DNA from: Promethearchaeota archaeon
GTDB taxonomy: Archaea; Asgardarchaeota; Lokiarchaeia; Sigynarchaeales; SOKP01
DNA length: 64,000 nt
Direction: 5' to 3'
Assembly: GCA_019057775.1 (NCBI GenBank)
Contig: JAHLWT010000174.1
Coordinates: 22,162 to 86,161 of the forward strand
In this document: one piece after another, positions 1-9,006 of the stretch
Numbering within the stretch: the stretch's first letter is position 1
How the letters are laid out: every line of letters begins with the position of its first letter
Notes under the pieces: model-generated
Told to the model about the DNA's origin: nothing
Databases searched by the model: none
Seen by the model: only the letters and a program-made list of their open reading frames with translations
Made by a program: the position numbers and the translations under genes

Positions 1-2
1 TA

Positions 3-1964
3 ATCCAGGATAAAATATTTCAATATATTAACAAGGCATTTTTAGATAATATCGGCTATACGTCTGAAGAAATTAAAAGTTGGAAATCGGACGAATTGTT
101 TGAAAAAATAGTACATCCAGATCAAAGGGAAGAAATGAGAGAAATTTCACAAAAAATTGAGTCCGGTAAAATCGAATTTGCTACCCGTAAAGAACTAAAG
201 ATGATTAGAAAAAATGGTGAAATTCGCTGGATAGATGTGTATGCAAGATCATTTATTTATCAAAACCGTCCCGCAGGGATGAATATTAGCATAGATATTA
301 CAGAACGAAAAAAAACCGAACAAAAATTAAGAGAATCCGAAGAAAAGTATCGCTCTTTATTCGAGAATTCTCCAATTGCTTTGATGGACCAAGACTTTTC
401 GGAGATCAAAATATATATCAATCATCTAAAAGCATCAGGAATTAATGATTTCAAAAAATATTTTGATGATAAACCTGACGAAGTTATAAAGTGTATGTCT
501 AAGGCTAAAATAGTTGATGTAAATAGGAAAGCTTTAGAAGTATATAAAGCTAACAGTAAAGAAGATTTCGTATTCAAAATGAATCAATTTAGTGAAGGTA
601 TAATCAATCAAATGACTGAAGAAGTATTTTTAGATAATAAAATGGAATTGCTATCATTAATAAATGGTAATACAATGTATGAGTCGGAAATTGTTACAAA
701 AACCTCCACAGGAGATACTATATCCTTATATGCAAAGACATCAATAGTACCAGGATTTGAAAACACATGGTCAAAAGCAATTGTATCTATTATAGATATC
801 ACAGATAGAAAGATCGCAGAACAGAGATTAAAGGAATCCGAAGAAAAGTTCAGAACAATTACAGAACAGTCATTTATCGGGGTTTTAATAGAACAAGATT
901 TTGATATACTGTATGTTAATCAACGATTTTCTACGATAATTGGATATAGCACGGAAGAATTATTAAAATGGAAGCTGACTGATTTCTACAACATCTTGCA
1001 TCCTGAGGATGTAGACAAGTTCAGAGAACTCATTGATAAAAAGACAAAGGGATTAACTGATAAAATTACAAATTTTCAGTCTAGATTATTTAAAAAAACC
1101 GGGGAAGTCATATGGGTAGAGCTTTTTTCAAGAGAATTCAAGTACCAAGATAGATCTGCTAATTTAGCCTTTGTCATGGATATCACAGATATAAAAGAAG
1201 CAGAAGAAGTCATTAGAAAAGAGAACAAAAAACTTTTAGAACTTGATAACTTGAGAAAAGAACTAATAACTCGGATATCACATGAGTTAAGGACTCCTTT
1301 AACCTCTATATATGGTGCTTCTCAAATATTACTACAATCAAATAAAAAGGATGTTATAGAAAAAATATGGCCTTATATCGAAATTACTCATCGGGGCTCC
1401 ATACGTCTTAAAGAACTTATAGATAATTTATTAGATGCATCCAGATTAGACAATAAGAAATTTGAACTCAGATTATCAAATGAAAATCTTAATTCCCTCA
1501 TTAATGATTGTATTAAGGAATTACATTATCTGGCTGACAATAGACAATTAATCATCAATGTTGATCTGCCTGTGAATGTATCTTTTAAATTAGACAAGCA
1601 TAGGTTTGAACAAGTTTTAATTAATATCCTCTCTAACGCAATAAAAAACACTCCTCCACATGGACAAATCTTTGTAATTTTAAATGAAACTCAGGATCAA
1701 ATTGAAGTTATTATTAAGGATACTGGAGTAGGGTTAACCGAAGATGAAAAAACGAAAATTTTTCAAAAATTTGGCAAAATTGAGAGATATGGAATGGATT
1801 TGGATGTAGACATTGAAGGTGCAGGACTAGGACTTTACATCTCAAACGAGATTGTTAAATTACATGGAGGGGAAATTCTTGTTGAATCTGAAGGAAGAAA
1901 TAAAGGTTGCACTTTTATCATAAGATTATATAAATTATTAGATAAATTAGAAAAACCAGATTAA
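3..1964 (+). CDS. PAS-domain sensor histidine kinase (5' end cut by window edge)
   Basis: The reading frame is open from base 3, so the gene begins upstream; the first NTG (TTG at 96) lies inside a PAS domain and is not a start. The visible part holds a partial PAS domain, two further PAS domains each closing on an ITDRK-type linker, then a HisKA helix with the phospho-acceptor motif ISHELRTPLTSIYGASQ, and a HATPase with N box (NILSNAIKNTPP), G1 box (DTGVGLTEDE) and G2 box (GAGLGLYISNEIVKLHGG). No membrane segment is visible, so it is probably a soluble kinase sensing ligand or redox state through PAS. The next gene, 23 bases downstream, is a lone receiver and its likely phosphorylation partner. 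It is closely related to the kinase at 12414-13553. Confidence 0.93.
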   Translation: MQDKIFQYINKAFLDNIGYTSEEIKSWKSDELFEKIVHPDQREEMREISQKIESGKIEFATRKELKMIRKNGEIRWIDVYARSFIYQNRPAGMNISIDITERKKTEQKLRESEEKYRSLFENSPIALMDQDFSEIKIYINHLKASGINDFKKYFDDKPDEVIKCMSKAKIVDVNRKALEVYKANSKEDFVFKMNQFSEGIINQMTEEVFLDNKMELLSLINGNTMYESEIVTKTSTGDTISLYAKTSIVPGFENTWSKAIVSIIDITDRKIAEQRLKESEEKFRTITEQSFIGVLIEQDFDILYVNQRFSTIIGYSTEELLKWKLTDFYNILHPEDVDKFRELIDKKTKGLTDKITNFQSRLFKKTGEVIWVELFSREFKYQDRSANLAFVMDITDIKEAEEVIRKENKKLLELDNLRKELITRISHELRTPLTSIYGASQILLQSNKKDVIEKIWPYIEITHRGSIRLKELIDNLLDASRLDNKKFELRLSNENLNSLINDCIKELHYLADNRQLIINVDLPVNVSFKLDKHRFEQVLINILSNAIKNTPPHGQIFVILNETQDQIEVIIKDTGVGLTEDEKTKIFQKFGKIERYGMDLDVDIEGAGLGLYISNEIVKLHGGEILVESEGRNKGCTFIIRLYKLLDKLEKPD

Positions 1965-1987
1965 ATGCTGTTGATGATGGTGAAATT

Positions 1988-2371
1988 ATGAATAAAACAT
2001 ATAACAAAATAGATTTTCTACTTATTGAAGATGATCTTGATACTATTAATCTTCTACAAACTTATTTTAAAGCCAAAGGATTTACTTGTGAAAGTGCAAC
2101 AAGTGTTAAGCAAGGACTGAACGTTCTAAAAAATATTATCCCCTCAGTAATATTATTAGACATTTTATTACCTGATAGAAAAGGTTATGAAATTATCAAA
2201 TCAGTTAAATTAAATCAAGCTTTTAGCGATGTGCTAATTTATTTTCTAACAGCGATTCCCATGACTGAAGCTATTAAGAAAAAGGAAGAGTTAGGTGCCA
2301 ATGGAGTTATTGAAAAACCCTTTAAACTAGAAGAGTTTGATATCATATTTGAAAAATTAAAAAACAAATAG
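1988..2371 (+). CDS. Single-domain response regulator (CheY-like receiver)
   Basis: A 127-residue protein that is only a receiver domain: acidic pocket IEDD at about residues 13-16, phospho-acceptor Asp58 in LLDILLPD, Thr in FLTAIP and the conserved Lys in EKPF. There is no output domain, so it would act through protein contacts or phosphotransfer. It lies 23 bases after the PAS kinase stop, consistent with co-transcription. The receiver closely resembles the C-terminal half of the protein at 11536-12378, so the kinase/receiver pair here and the pair at 11.5-13.5 kb probably arose by duplication. Confidence 0.92.
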   Translation: MNKTYNKIDFLLIEDDLDTINLLQTYFKAKGFTCESATSVKQGLNVLKNIIPSVILLDILLPDRKGYEIIKSVKLNQAFSDVLIYFLTAIPMTEAIKKKEELGANGVIEKPFKLEEFDIIFEKLKNK

Positions 2372-3145
2372 AGTAATATCTAAAAACACAACTATCGCTT
2401 TAGATCATAAAAATCAATTTTCAAAAAAAAAAATTAGAATAAAGTTAAAAGTATAAAAAAAAAGAAAAGATTCTTAGAAAGTCTTGCAGGTCGTTAAAAG
2501 TAATTGTTTTCTTATAGATCTTCAACTAAATAACCTAAATTTAATTTAAAATTTTGCAATCCTCAAAAATGATTGGGATAGTTATAATCAATTTGGGTAT
2601 CAGTATCCATAAAACAAAATAAATCTTGAATTTGTTTGATGATATTTGTAAAAATTCTCATTAAGATTACTGAATTTTAAAGAAAACCGTGAAGAAGCAA
2701 GAGAAATTTTAGAAGTTATAAAATTTTAAGAGGGAGCTCAAGAAATTATTGATGATATTGATAAATTCGATCTTGATTCAGTTTAATGCAATTAATTTCT
2801 CTCTATATGTTTTTGTATTGATAAACACTTAAATAAGAATTGAAAATAAAATAACACTAATGAGATGTAAACAAAAGTGGTAATGAGTTTGAAATATAAA
2901 GATATTCAATCAAAAATTTATAGGATTTCGAAACTAAAAGAGCCTAAGAAAGCTCTTCAAGAGATTATTGACCTATATAAAAAGATGTCAAAACTTAAAA
3001 TCCATTTGAGAAAACGAGGGAATTTCTATTACTCTTATGAAATGTAAGCATTCTTCGATAAAGAAGTTAAATTTTGAATTAAATAAAGATAAAATTAGGT
3101 AGTTAACTATTGAAGAATTATTAGATCTCCTGGAGCAACATTAAA
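2372..3145. other. Decayed stretch with remnants of small coding sequences
   Basis: No intact gene of ordinary size is present. Three short in-frame fragments read like protein: about 2652-2786 (FKENREEAREILEVIKF, a stop, then EGAQEIIDDIDKFDLDSV); an ATG-led 54-codon frame at 2883-3047; and a tail at 3104-3145 reading LTIEELLDLLEQH. Stops between them suggest an old gene or genes of the small helical type common in this genome that have degraded. The first 250 bases after the receiver gene are AT-rich with poly-A runs, and I see nothing else there. Confidence 0.4.
2883..3047 (+). CDS. Possible 54-residue protein or gene remnant
   Basis: An ATG-started 54-codon frame giving a very basic, helical peptide (starts MSLKYKDIQSKIYRISKL, ends NFYYSYEM). 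No family is recognised. It sits in the decayed stretch between the receiver and the first winged-helix gene and has no convincing ribosome-binding site, so it may be the front of a degraded gene whose tail survives at 3104-3145. Confidence 0.25.
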   Translation: MSLKYKDIQSKIYRISKLKEPKKALQEIIDLYKKMSKLKIHLRKRGNFYYSYEM

Positions 3146-3430
3146 ATGAAAACATGTGAACAACTAACGGGTTTAGAAAAATCTGTTTTATTAATTTGGG
3201 GAAAGAAACTGGATTATAGCACAACTGCTCATTATCCAGATAATAGAATTTGGAAAAAACTTAAAAATAGTCTTCCTGGAATTCGTGATAAAGATTTAAG
3301 GAGAATAAACAAAACTCTAAAAACTAGTGGTTTTATTCTCAAACAACCTACAGGGGGAGAAACAACTTATAAGTTAAGTCCTGAAGGGTTAAGATGCTGT
3401 AATATCATTAGAGATGAAAATGTAATATAA
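3146..3430 (+). CDS. Small winged-helix DNA-binding protein
   Basis: A 94-residue protein. The layout of helices with a final TYKLSPEGLRCC strand/turn is typical of a compact winged helix: GIRDKDLRRINKTLKTSGFILKQ would carry the recognition helix and TGGETTYKLSPEG the wing hairpin. There is no ligand domain. Such small winged-helix proteins serve as local transcription regulators in Asgard genomes. It is followed by another small winged-helix gene at 3606 with its own promoter. The family assignment rests on pattern only; no target can be inferred. Confidence 0.6.
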   Translation: MKTCEQLTGLEKSVLLIWGKKLDYSTTAHYPDNRIWKKLKNSLPGIRDKDLRRINKTLKTSGFILKQPTGGETTYKLSPEGLRCCNIIRDENVI

Positions 3431-3485
3431 AGAGGAGATTAATATTTTATTTATGAATAAAACCATACAATATATTTTTTATCGG

Positions 3486-3500
3486 AGAACATTTATATAT
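3486..3500 (+). promoter_or_regulatory. TATA-box promoter for the winged-helix gene at 3606
   Basis: The sequence GAGAACATTTATATATGA reads as a BRE-like purine stretch followed by an archaeal TATA element (TTTATATA). Transcription would start about 25 bases downstream, leaving a leader of roughly 85-95 bases. The leader ends in a strong GGAGGAGG ribosome-binding site just before the ATG at 3606. Confidence 0.5.
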
Positions 3501-3605
3501 GAAATTTGTTGTATCTATAAATGTAGATTAAAAAATAACATTAATGTCAAAAGTGTCATAAATTTAAAATGTCAATTAAAGTTAGGTGTGGAGGAGGATT
3601 AAAAA

Positions 3606-3887
3606 ATGGCTATGTTAAAAATTGCAAATCAAGTGAGGAGGAAAAAAGCTCAGGATAATAAATGGTTCTTATATGAGTTTATCGATAAAAATCCTGGTCT
3701 AACAGTTTACGAGATGAGCAAAATAATTAATTGGGGAATTGGCAAATTAAATCATTATGTACAGAAACTAGTAAAAGATGAAATGATCCATAATTCTGAT
3801 AAAGTTGTTAATGGTAGAAATCAGAAAAGATATACTGGTAAAACTGTAAAAGAATTTATTAACTGGGATGAATTTAACAAAAAATAA
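3606..3887 (+). CDS. Small winged-helix (MarR-like) transcription regulator
   Basis: A 93-residue protein. WFLYEFIDKNPGLTVYEMSKIINWGIGKLNHYVQKLVKDEMI is a classic winged-helix core (first helix, turn helix and recognition helix), followed by a wing with NGRNQKRYTG. The start is fixed by a near-perfect GGAGGAGG Shine-Dalgarno at 3590-3597, one of the strongest in the window, with a TATA box at about 3490. This suggests high or dedicated expression. A T-rich tract follows the stop. It may autoregulate; the target is unknown. Confidence 0.75.
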   Translation: MAMLKIANQVRRKKAQDNKWFLYEFIDKNPGLTVYEMSKIINWGIGKLNHYVQKLVKDEMIHNSDKVVNGRNQKRYTGKTVKEFINWDEFNKK

Positions 3888-3888
3888 T

Positions 3889-3911
3889 ACTTTTTTTTAA
3901 TTTTTTTATTC
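3889..3911 (+). terminator. T-rich transcription terminator
   Basis: Two T runs (eight, then seven) lie within 25 bases of the stop of the winged-helix gene, the form expected for archaeal U-tract termination. They also face the convergent LRR gene. Confidence 0.45.
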
Positions 3912-3981
3912 TTATTAAATAATTTAAACTCGTAATTATTTGATGAATGTTGAATTTTATCAAAATATTTGAGTTGAGCTC

Positions 3982-5400
3982 TTAATCTTCTTTATATAAT
4001 TCTTTTACCATTATCATTGAGTCTTCAGGGTAATTATATTTAATAAGCATATTCTGATTGTCTTTAAGAGGTTTTAATAATTTACGAAGAATTGCCAAAT
4101 TCTTATTTTCTACCCTTATTAATTTTAGAGCTTCCGCTTTACGCATAGATTGTGGAATTTCTGCTAAATTATTCCATGAAATATCAAATTCCTCTAAAGA
4201 TGATAAAGATCCAAATCTTGATGGAAGTTCTCTGATAAGATTATCACTTAAGTTTAGATATTTAAGAAATTTTAAATTACATATGGAGTCAGGAAGTACT
4301 TTTAAATCATTCTCACTTAGATTCAAATATTCTAATGATTGCAGGTTTCCGATAAAATCAGGTAACCGTTGAATTTTATTATTCGATAAATTTAATTTCT
4401 TTAATTTCTTAAGATTTAAAACTGACTTTGGGATTGAATTTATTTGATTACTGGCAAGATTTAATTCCAACAATGATTCTATATGATTTATTGGTTCTGG
4501 GATGTATACCGAAAATTTATTAGAATGTAAATCTAATTTTTTTAGTGATTTAAATTCTCTAAAATGATAAGGTAATGAACTTAGATCTTCTTGAATAGAT
4601 AATTCTTTTAATGAACTTTGGTTTATTATTGATTTTAAAACTTCTTCAATACTTTTATTTCTAAAAAGTTCATTTAAATGAAGTTTTGATATTTTATTAT
4701 CATGCTGAAGTGTTGTTTGCAATATTCTAATCAAAATAATCAAATTTTCATCTTTTTCATAATAGTTCCTAATATGGTTTTTGAACCAATGTTTCTTAAT
4801 TGCTTTGTCTTCAAGAACTTTCTCGATATTCAGCGTAAATCCATCGAATTCATTAATTGAATTATATTTAAGCTTATTCTCTTCTACTTTAACTTGAAAT
4901 TGATATTCTATCTGATCTAACATTATTTCTGTGATATATTCAAAAGATTCATCGAAACCCTCATCTGTATTAGAAGCAGAACTATAAATGATTTGAGGAA
5001 GCTCATTGAAAGTAATTTCATAGAACAATTTGAGAATGTTGGTAATACTCTTTAAGAAAGAGTTCAAATCAAAAGCATAATAACCGTCTATTATACCATA
5101 AAAGAGATCTTGATATCTACTAAAAACCTTTGTAAATAAATGAGTCATTTTTATTTTTTTAAAAGCAGTTAAATAATCTTCAATTGATATTTTGATACTC
5201 TTCAAAATATAAAATAATTCCCTTATATTCTGAGAGTTTGACACTTGATTAAACGTCAAAATTTTTTCAAGAAATTTTATTGTTCTTTCAATTTTTTCTG
5301 GTCTTAAGGAAGGTAGTAAAAGTTGTAGCTGTTTAATTATTTCTAATTCAAAAACTTCTTTGCCTAACTTGTTGAAATCATTAAAATTGAATTCTACCAT
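3982..5400 (-). CDS. Leucine-rich-repeat protein
   Basis: 472 residues, no signal peptide or membrane segment. The N-terminal ~250 residues are helical and unrecognised. From about residue 255 to 430 there are at least seven LRRs of about 23 residues with the consensus LxxLxxLdLSxNxLxxLPxxI (for example LKKLNLSNNKIQRLPDFIG and LEYLNLSENDLKVLPDSIC), the plant/bacterial 'LP' type, capped by a short tail. LRR domains bind proteins, so it is presumably a cytosolic interaction or sensor protein. LRR proteins of this form are frequent in Lokiarchaeia. Its stop faces the winged-helix gene and the unknown gene upstream is 70 bases away on the same strand. Confidence 0.85.
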   Translation of the reverse strand: MVEFNFNDFNKLGKEVFELEIIKQLQLLLPSLRPEKIERTIKFLEKILTFNQVSNSQNIRELFYILKSIKISIEDYLTAFKKIKMTHLFTKVFSRYQDLFYGIIDGYYAFDLNSFLKSITNILKLFYEITFNELPQIIYSSASNTDEGFDESFEYITEIMLDQIEYQFQVKVEENKLKYNSINEFDGFTLNIEKVLEDKAIKKHWFKNHIRNYYEKDENLIILIRILQTTLQHDNKISKLHLNELFRNKSIEEVLKSIINQSSLKELSIQEDLSSLPYHFREFKSLKKLDLHSNKFSVYIPEPINHIESLLELNLASNQINSIPKSVLNLKKLKKLNLSNNKIQRLPDFIGNLQSLEYLNLSENDLKVLPDSICNLKFLKYLNLSDNLIRELPSRFGSLSSLEEFDISWNNLAEIPQSMRKAEALKLIRVENKNLAILRKLLKPLKDNQNMLIKYNYPEDSMIMVKELYKED

Positions 5401-5470
5401 TTTTCAAAAATTTATGTCTTATTATTAAAAATAAAGACAATTAACCCTAATAAATGATATATCTATAGAG

Positions 5471-5932
5471 TCATTGAAACTCTTTATTTATTTTTACATT
5501 ACAGCTTCCTAAACTATCTTTATAAAAGATAAATTTTAACTCGTCCTTACCACTAGTCTCAATTTTATTCACCATTTCAAAATAAGCTTCAAATTCTTTT
5601 AGGTACTCAGGCTTATAATACTCGTAAAAAGTGAGATCTTGTATTATTATGAAATAATCATCAATTAGATCTTTTAATTTGATTTTATTTTTATAAATGA
5701 GAGCATTAATATAATCATAATTCTCCACCTTTTTCATCCAATTACCCTTAATCACCCACTCATGCTCATATAATCTCTCAGTAGTCTTGTCTGGAACCTT
5801 GTAAAGTCGAAACTTATCAAGTTTAAATAAACCGTATTCTAAATGTTTAGGGCATCCGATCCCTTCAATAATATCTTCTAAAGCTGCTCCTTTTTTAAGA
5901 GCTAAAATTAATGTTGTGTCTACACTTTCCAT
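5471..5932 (-). CDS. Conserved-looking hypothetical protein
   Basis: 153 residues. No family recognised. The protein is soluble, rich in charged and aromatic residues (a YDYINALIYKNKIKLKDLIDDYFIIIQDLTFYEYYKPEY region), without cysteine clusters or membrane segments; the alternating pattern looks alpha/beta. It lies upstream of the LRR gene on the same strand (70-base gap) and may be co-transcribed with it. Coding potential is supported by length, codon use and an ATG start after an AT-rich promoter region. Confidence 0.6.
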   Translation of the reverse strand: MESVDTTLILALKKGAALEDIIEGIGCPKHLEYGLFKLDKFRLYKVPDKTTERLYEHEWVIKGNWMKKVENYDYINALIYKNKIKLKDLIDDYFIIIQDLTFYEYYKPEYLKEFEAYFEMVNKIETSGKDELKFIFYKDSLGSCNVKINKEFQ

Positions 5933-6236
5933 TATAATTATGAGAACAGATTGCTATTTACAAATTCCTAATAAATTAGACTTTTTTATATTAATTGCAT
6001 CCATTCGCATATTTAAATCATTATCGTCTCGACACTTAGTGATTTTAGTGTAATTGATTCGGGTTATCTGGTATCACATTTTTTGATTTCGATAAATTTT
6101 CTACTCTTCTTTTGAGTGCCACATATAAAACCTTTTTAAAGTAATATTACCTTTGTATATTGTTATTTTATAGAATATTTTCATATATAATTCTCAAAAT
6201 AAAGAGAGAAAGTATACAAAAAGGTTGAAAATTAAA

Positions 6237-6671
6237 ATGGTAGACGACTCATTATTAAAAAAAATGAAAGCTGCTCAAGATGCAGGGGCAGCAAGTGCAT
6301 CAGCTGACGATATGCTAATGGTTTTCGATTTCATCAAACAAATCTCCACAGAGAATGAAGACCTTAAAGAAGAACTCGAGGATATGGATATTGCAATACA
6401 GATGATCATAACTGACGCAGATAAGAAGAATTGGCTCACTGTAAAGGAAGGAGCTTTAGATTTTGGCGAAGGAGATGTTGAGAACCCATCATTCACAATG
6501 TCCTCGACGCTGGAGGTTGGAGCAGGTATTCTTATGGGAGAGGTAGATGCAACTTCGGCATATATGGCGGGAGATATCACAGTTGAAGGAAACCTTCAAG
6601 ACGCGATGGCATTTCAAGAAATTATAGAGCTCGCACTCGAAGCCTACGAAGATTTAGTTGAAGATCTTTAA
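6237..6671 (+). CDS. SCP2 sterol-carrier-like protein
   Basis: 144 residues from ATG 6237; an in-frame TTG four codons earlier is possible but less likely. The second half shows the SCP-2 pattern: hydrophobic strands (FTMSSTLEVGAGILMGEVDATSAYMAGDITVEG) and a closing helix NLQDAMAFQEIIELALEAY, the family's typical end. SCP2 domains bind lipids or hydrophobic ligands in a cytosolic tunnel. The N-terminal 70 residues form an acidic helical extension. It stands alone, with a T-rich terminator after it. The fold call is good; the ligand is unknown. G+C is higher than in neighbours, perhaps reflecting high expression. Confidence 0.75.
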   Translation: MVDDSLLKKMKAAQDAGAASASADDMLMVFDFIKQISTENEDLKEELEDMDIAIQMIITDADKKNWLTVKEGALDFGEGDVENPSFTMSSTLEVGAGILMGEVDATSAYMAGDITVEGNLQDAMAFQEIIELALEAYEDLVEDL

Positions 6672-6994
6672 GCCTACGACAAGTTAATAATCGAAATCAC
6701 CTTTAACGAATCTCGTTTTTTTTTTATTTATTTCTTTATAATCACATTTTTTATTTAGTTCCTTTTGAATTTTAGATGTTTCTCTAAATAATTCATATTT
6801 AGTCGTAAACAGTTATAGTAAATGATTAAAAAAGTTAACAAATCTTGACACTGTATCACTTCTGTAATATTTGTGTTTATTATTCTCATTTAGAAAATTT
6901 CCATAAATAAAGCATAAAATTAAATCTTTGTAATTTTATAATTTGAATAGAGTTATTACCGACAAATTTCACTAATAGGTGTTCCACAATAAAT
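6672..6994. other. Intergenic region with a T-run terminator
   Basis: About 320 bases without a gene. An 11-T run at 6715-6725 just after the SCP2 gene is a probable terminator. The rest is AT-rich; the last ~100 bases should hold the promoter of the gene at 6995. Nothing else is visible. Confidence 0.5.
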
Positions 6995-7630
6995 ATGGTT
7001 TTAGAAAGTTTATATAATGCGACTGATAATTTAATAAACCAACAGTTCTATAAAGAGGGACGAGATATAATTATTGGTAGAACACCTGAGGTTTCTTTAA
7101 AAATTAGTAATTCGGGGCAAATTGTACGGAAATTCAAAGATATATTTAATGAAAATTTGCACTTATTTTTAGATGGTGAATATTTGAAATTCCTTAACCT
7201 TTTCAAGAAGATAAAAGGGATGGATGAAAATTATATCCAAGAAATCAATTTAGATTTAGAGCTCAAATTCGAGAATTTGAAGAGTGCAAACGCTGAAAAT
7301 ATCAATACTGTTATAATATACTCACTGGTTTTAAATTCTCTTATTTCGAGTATACGAGATCTCAATTTTGAGGAAGTTATTAAGGAGATAAAGAGGCGTA
7401 TAAAGAATAAAATAACGATTCCCGACTCTAGAATTCAACACGAATTAGATAAAATGTTTATGAGAAATGACGATAACGTTTCAATTTTGTATAATATCTC
7501 TTATCTAGACACACTTGCAGAGTCATTTAATTATAAGAAAGTCGCAAAAGTGTGTAAAATTCAGATCTCTCGGTATGTAAACCGTATTGTAAATAATGTT
7601 GTTAACTCGCATAATAAGAACAAGGGTTAG
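6995..7630 (+). CDS. Hypothetical helical protein
   Basis: 211 residues, not recognised. It is predicted almost wholly helical, with no membrane segment, no Cys cluster and no nucleotide-binding loop. The end is basic (CKIQISRYVNRIVNNVVNSHNKNKG). It converges on the amidohydrolase gene at 7646 with only 15 bases between stops, so it is a single-gene unit. No function can be assigned. Confidence 0.6.
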   Translation: MVLESLYNATDNLINQQFYKEGRDIIIGRTPEVSLKISNSGQIVRKFKDIFNENLHLFLDGEYLKFLNLFKKIKGMDENYIQEINLDLELKFENLKSANAENINTVIIYSLVLNSLISSIRDLNFEEVIKEIKRRIKNKITIPDSRIQHELDKMFMRNDDNVSILYNISYLDTLAESFNYKKVAKVCKIQISRYVNRIVNNVVNSHNKNKG

Positions 7631-7645
7631 CTCAGTAATCTCTTT

Positions 7646-8404
7646 TTAATATTTTAAGTTTTCATGTAGAATTACCTCAGTAAGAGCATTTATAACTGTA
7701 TTTTTTAAATCTTTATCGAATAATCTTATTCTATCTGAGAACTCAATTTGAATTGCTTGGCTATTTGGGATTTTGGAAGCACCATACTGTTGGGTTATGA
7801 ATCCTCCAGTTAAGACATATTCACTTCTTCTAGGATGTCCTGGGGCTATTGAAATGTCTAATTCAAGAAATTTTTTTATGATCATACCCCTTAAGTTATT
7901 TTGCCACTCTTTTTTTGGAATGGTTTGAGGAAAAAAGGAATCTAAATTATTCGTTCCTAAAATCAATTCTACATCTCTGAAACCTTGGGGGCGTTGATTC
8001 TTTTCAAAACCATGAATATCTATTAATAAAGAGTAATTAAATAATTTGATATTTTCTAAAATTTGCGAATTTATTTTGTCATGATAGAACCGGTATATTT
8101 CCCTTCCTAAGAGTGAATCTGGATTATAAGCTTCGCTCTCTTTTCTGTTTAAATCAATCCTGCTTCGTGGAACTTTGGAGAAGAAATATGACGGTTTCCG
8201 TTCGATAGAGGTTTTAATTCGAGATATATTCTTTACTGAGGAAATAAGATCTCGAGCCAATTCTATAGTACGCTTATCAATACCCTGAATCCCATTTTTT
8301 CTTTTTGATATGCCTTCACATTCAAGTGTTCCCCCATGTGGAACTGAAATTATTAATGGAAATGTCCCTTTTTCGAATTCTATGAAATTTCTATATGAAA
8401 TCAT
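7646..8404 (-). CDS. N-formylglutamate amidohydrolase-family protein
   Basis: 252 residues. The N-terminal FPLIISVPHGGTLE matches the SxPHGG metal/substrate motif of the N-formylglutamate amidohydrolase family. Later parts fit too: RSRIDLNRKESEAYNP (family DLNR), LLIDIHGFEK (the D-x-H metal ligands), and a C-terminal IQIEFSDRIRL resembling the family's conserved QxE strand. The reaction would be hydrolytic removal of an N-formyl or N-acyl group; the true archaeal substrate is uncertain. The gene ends against the hypothetical gene at 6995 and is followed upstream by a membrane protein on the same strand, 28 bases away. Confidence 0.8.
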   Translation of the reverse strand: MISYRNFIEFEKGTFPLIISVPHGGTLECEGISKRKNGIQGIDKRTIELARDLISSVKNISRIKTSIERKPSYFFSKVPRSRIDLNRKESEAYNPDSLLGREIYRFYHDKINSQILENIKLFNYSLLIDIHGFEKNQRPQGFRDVELILGTNNLDSFFPQTIPKKEWQNNLRGMIIKKFLELDISIAPGHPRRSEYVLTGGFITQQYGASKIPNSQAIQIEFSDRIRLFDKDLKNTVINALTEVILHENLKY

Positions 8405-8432
8405 GAAAAAAGAATGTGTTATTGATTGAAAT

Positions 8433-8888
8433 TTAAAATTTTAATTCTGTGTATATTATAAAGAAGAGAATGAATGATAGAGAACAAAGGAGGTAGAACC
8501 AAGGAAATTCACATTTTTTTACCTTGTAGTACATAAGGTAAGCAAACCCGCAGCAAATCAAAGCTCCTAAACCACCTAAAATGATATCAAAAATAGCGTT
8601 AACTACACTATCTTGGCGATTCGCATATTTCATGCCCCACTGATACAGAAGCGTATTCTCAATAATTTCCCAAAATATTGCAAAGATGAGTGTTCCAATA
8701 AAAAATGCTAACCAATGCGTATTTTTTACTTTAAAGTTGTTAGGGTCGAAAAAATTTCTAATTGTTGATATAATAGATAATAAGGCAAAAACGACAATTC
8801 CCATGCAGATATGACCAAAGCTGAAATAATCTAGTAATGATCTCCCTACTTCGCTTAGATCTACTGCCCAAAACCAGTTAAAAAACAT
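8433..8888 (-). CDS. Four-TM membrane protein (YjdF/DUF2238-like)
   Basis: 151 residues with four hydrophobic helices. The motif FWEIIENTLLYQWG followed by DSVVNAIFDIILGGLGAL resembles the YjdF/DUF2238 and VanZ-like small membrane families, where an acidic helix (WE..E) precedes an N-x-x-x-D-x-x-x-G-x-x-G helix. Function is unknown in those families. It lies upstream of the amidohydrolase on the same strand and could share a transcript. The family call is moderate; the topology call is strong. Confidence 0.65.
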   Translation of the reverse strand: MFFNWFWAVDLSEVGRSLLDYFSFGHICMGIVVFALLSIISTIRNFFDPNNFKVKNTHWLAFFIGTLIFAIFWEIIENTLLYQWGMKYANRQDSVVNAIFDIILGGLGALICCGFAYLMYYKVKKCEFPWFYLLCSLSFILFFIIYTELKF

Positions 8889-9006
8889 TTTTCTCTCAAT
8901 TTTATTTTTTAATATGACTATAATATTGAATTATAAATTTAATTTAGAGATCATTTTAATTATATATTAGCATATCTTCGATATTAGCGTATTTCTGTGG
9001 TAGAAT

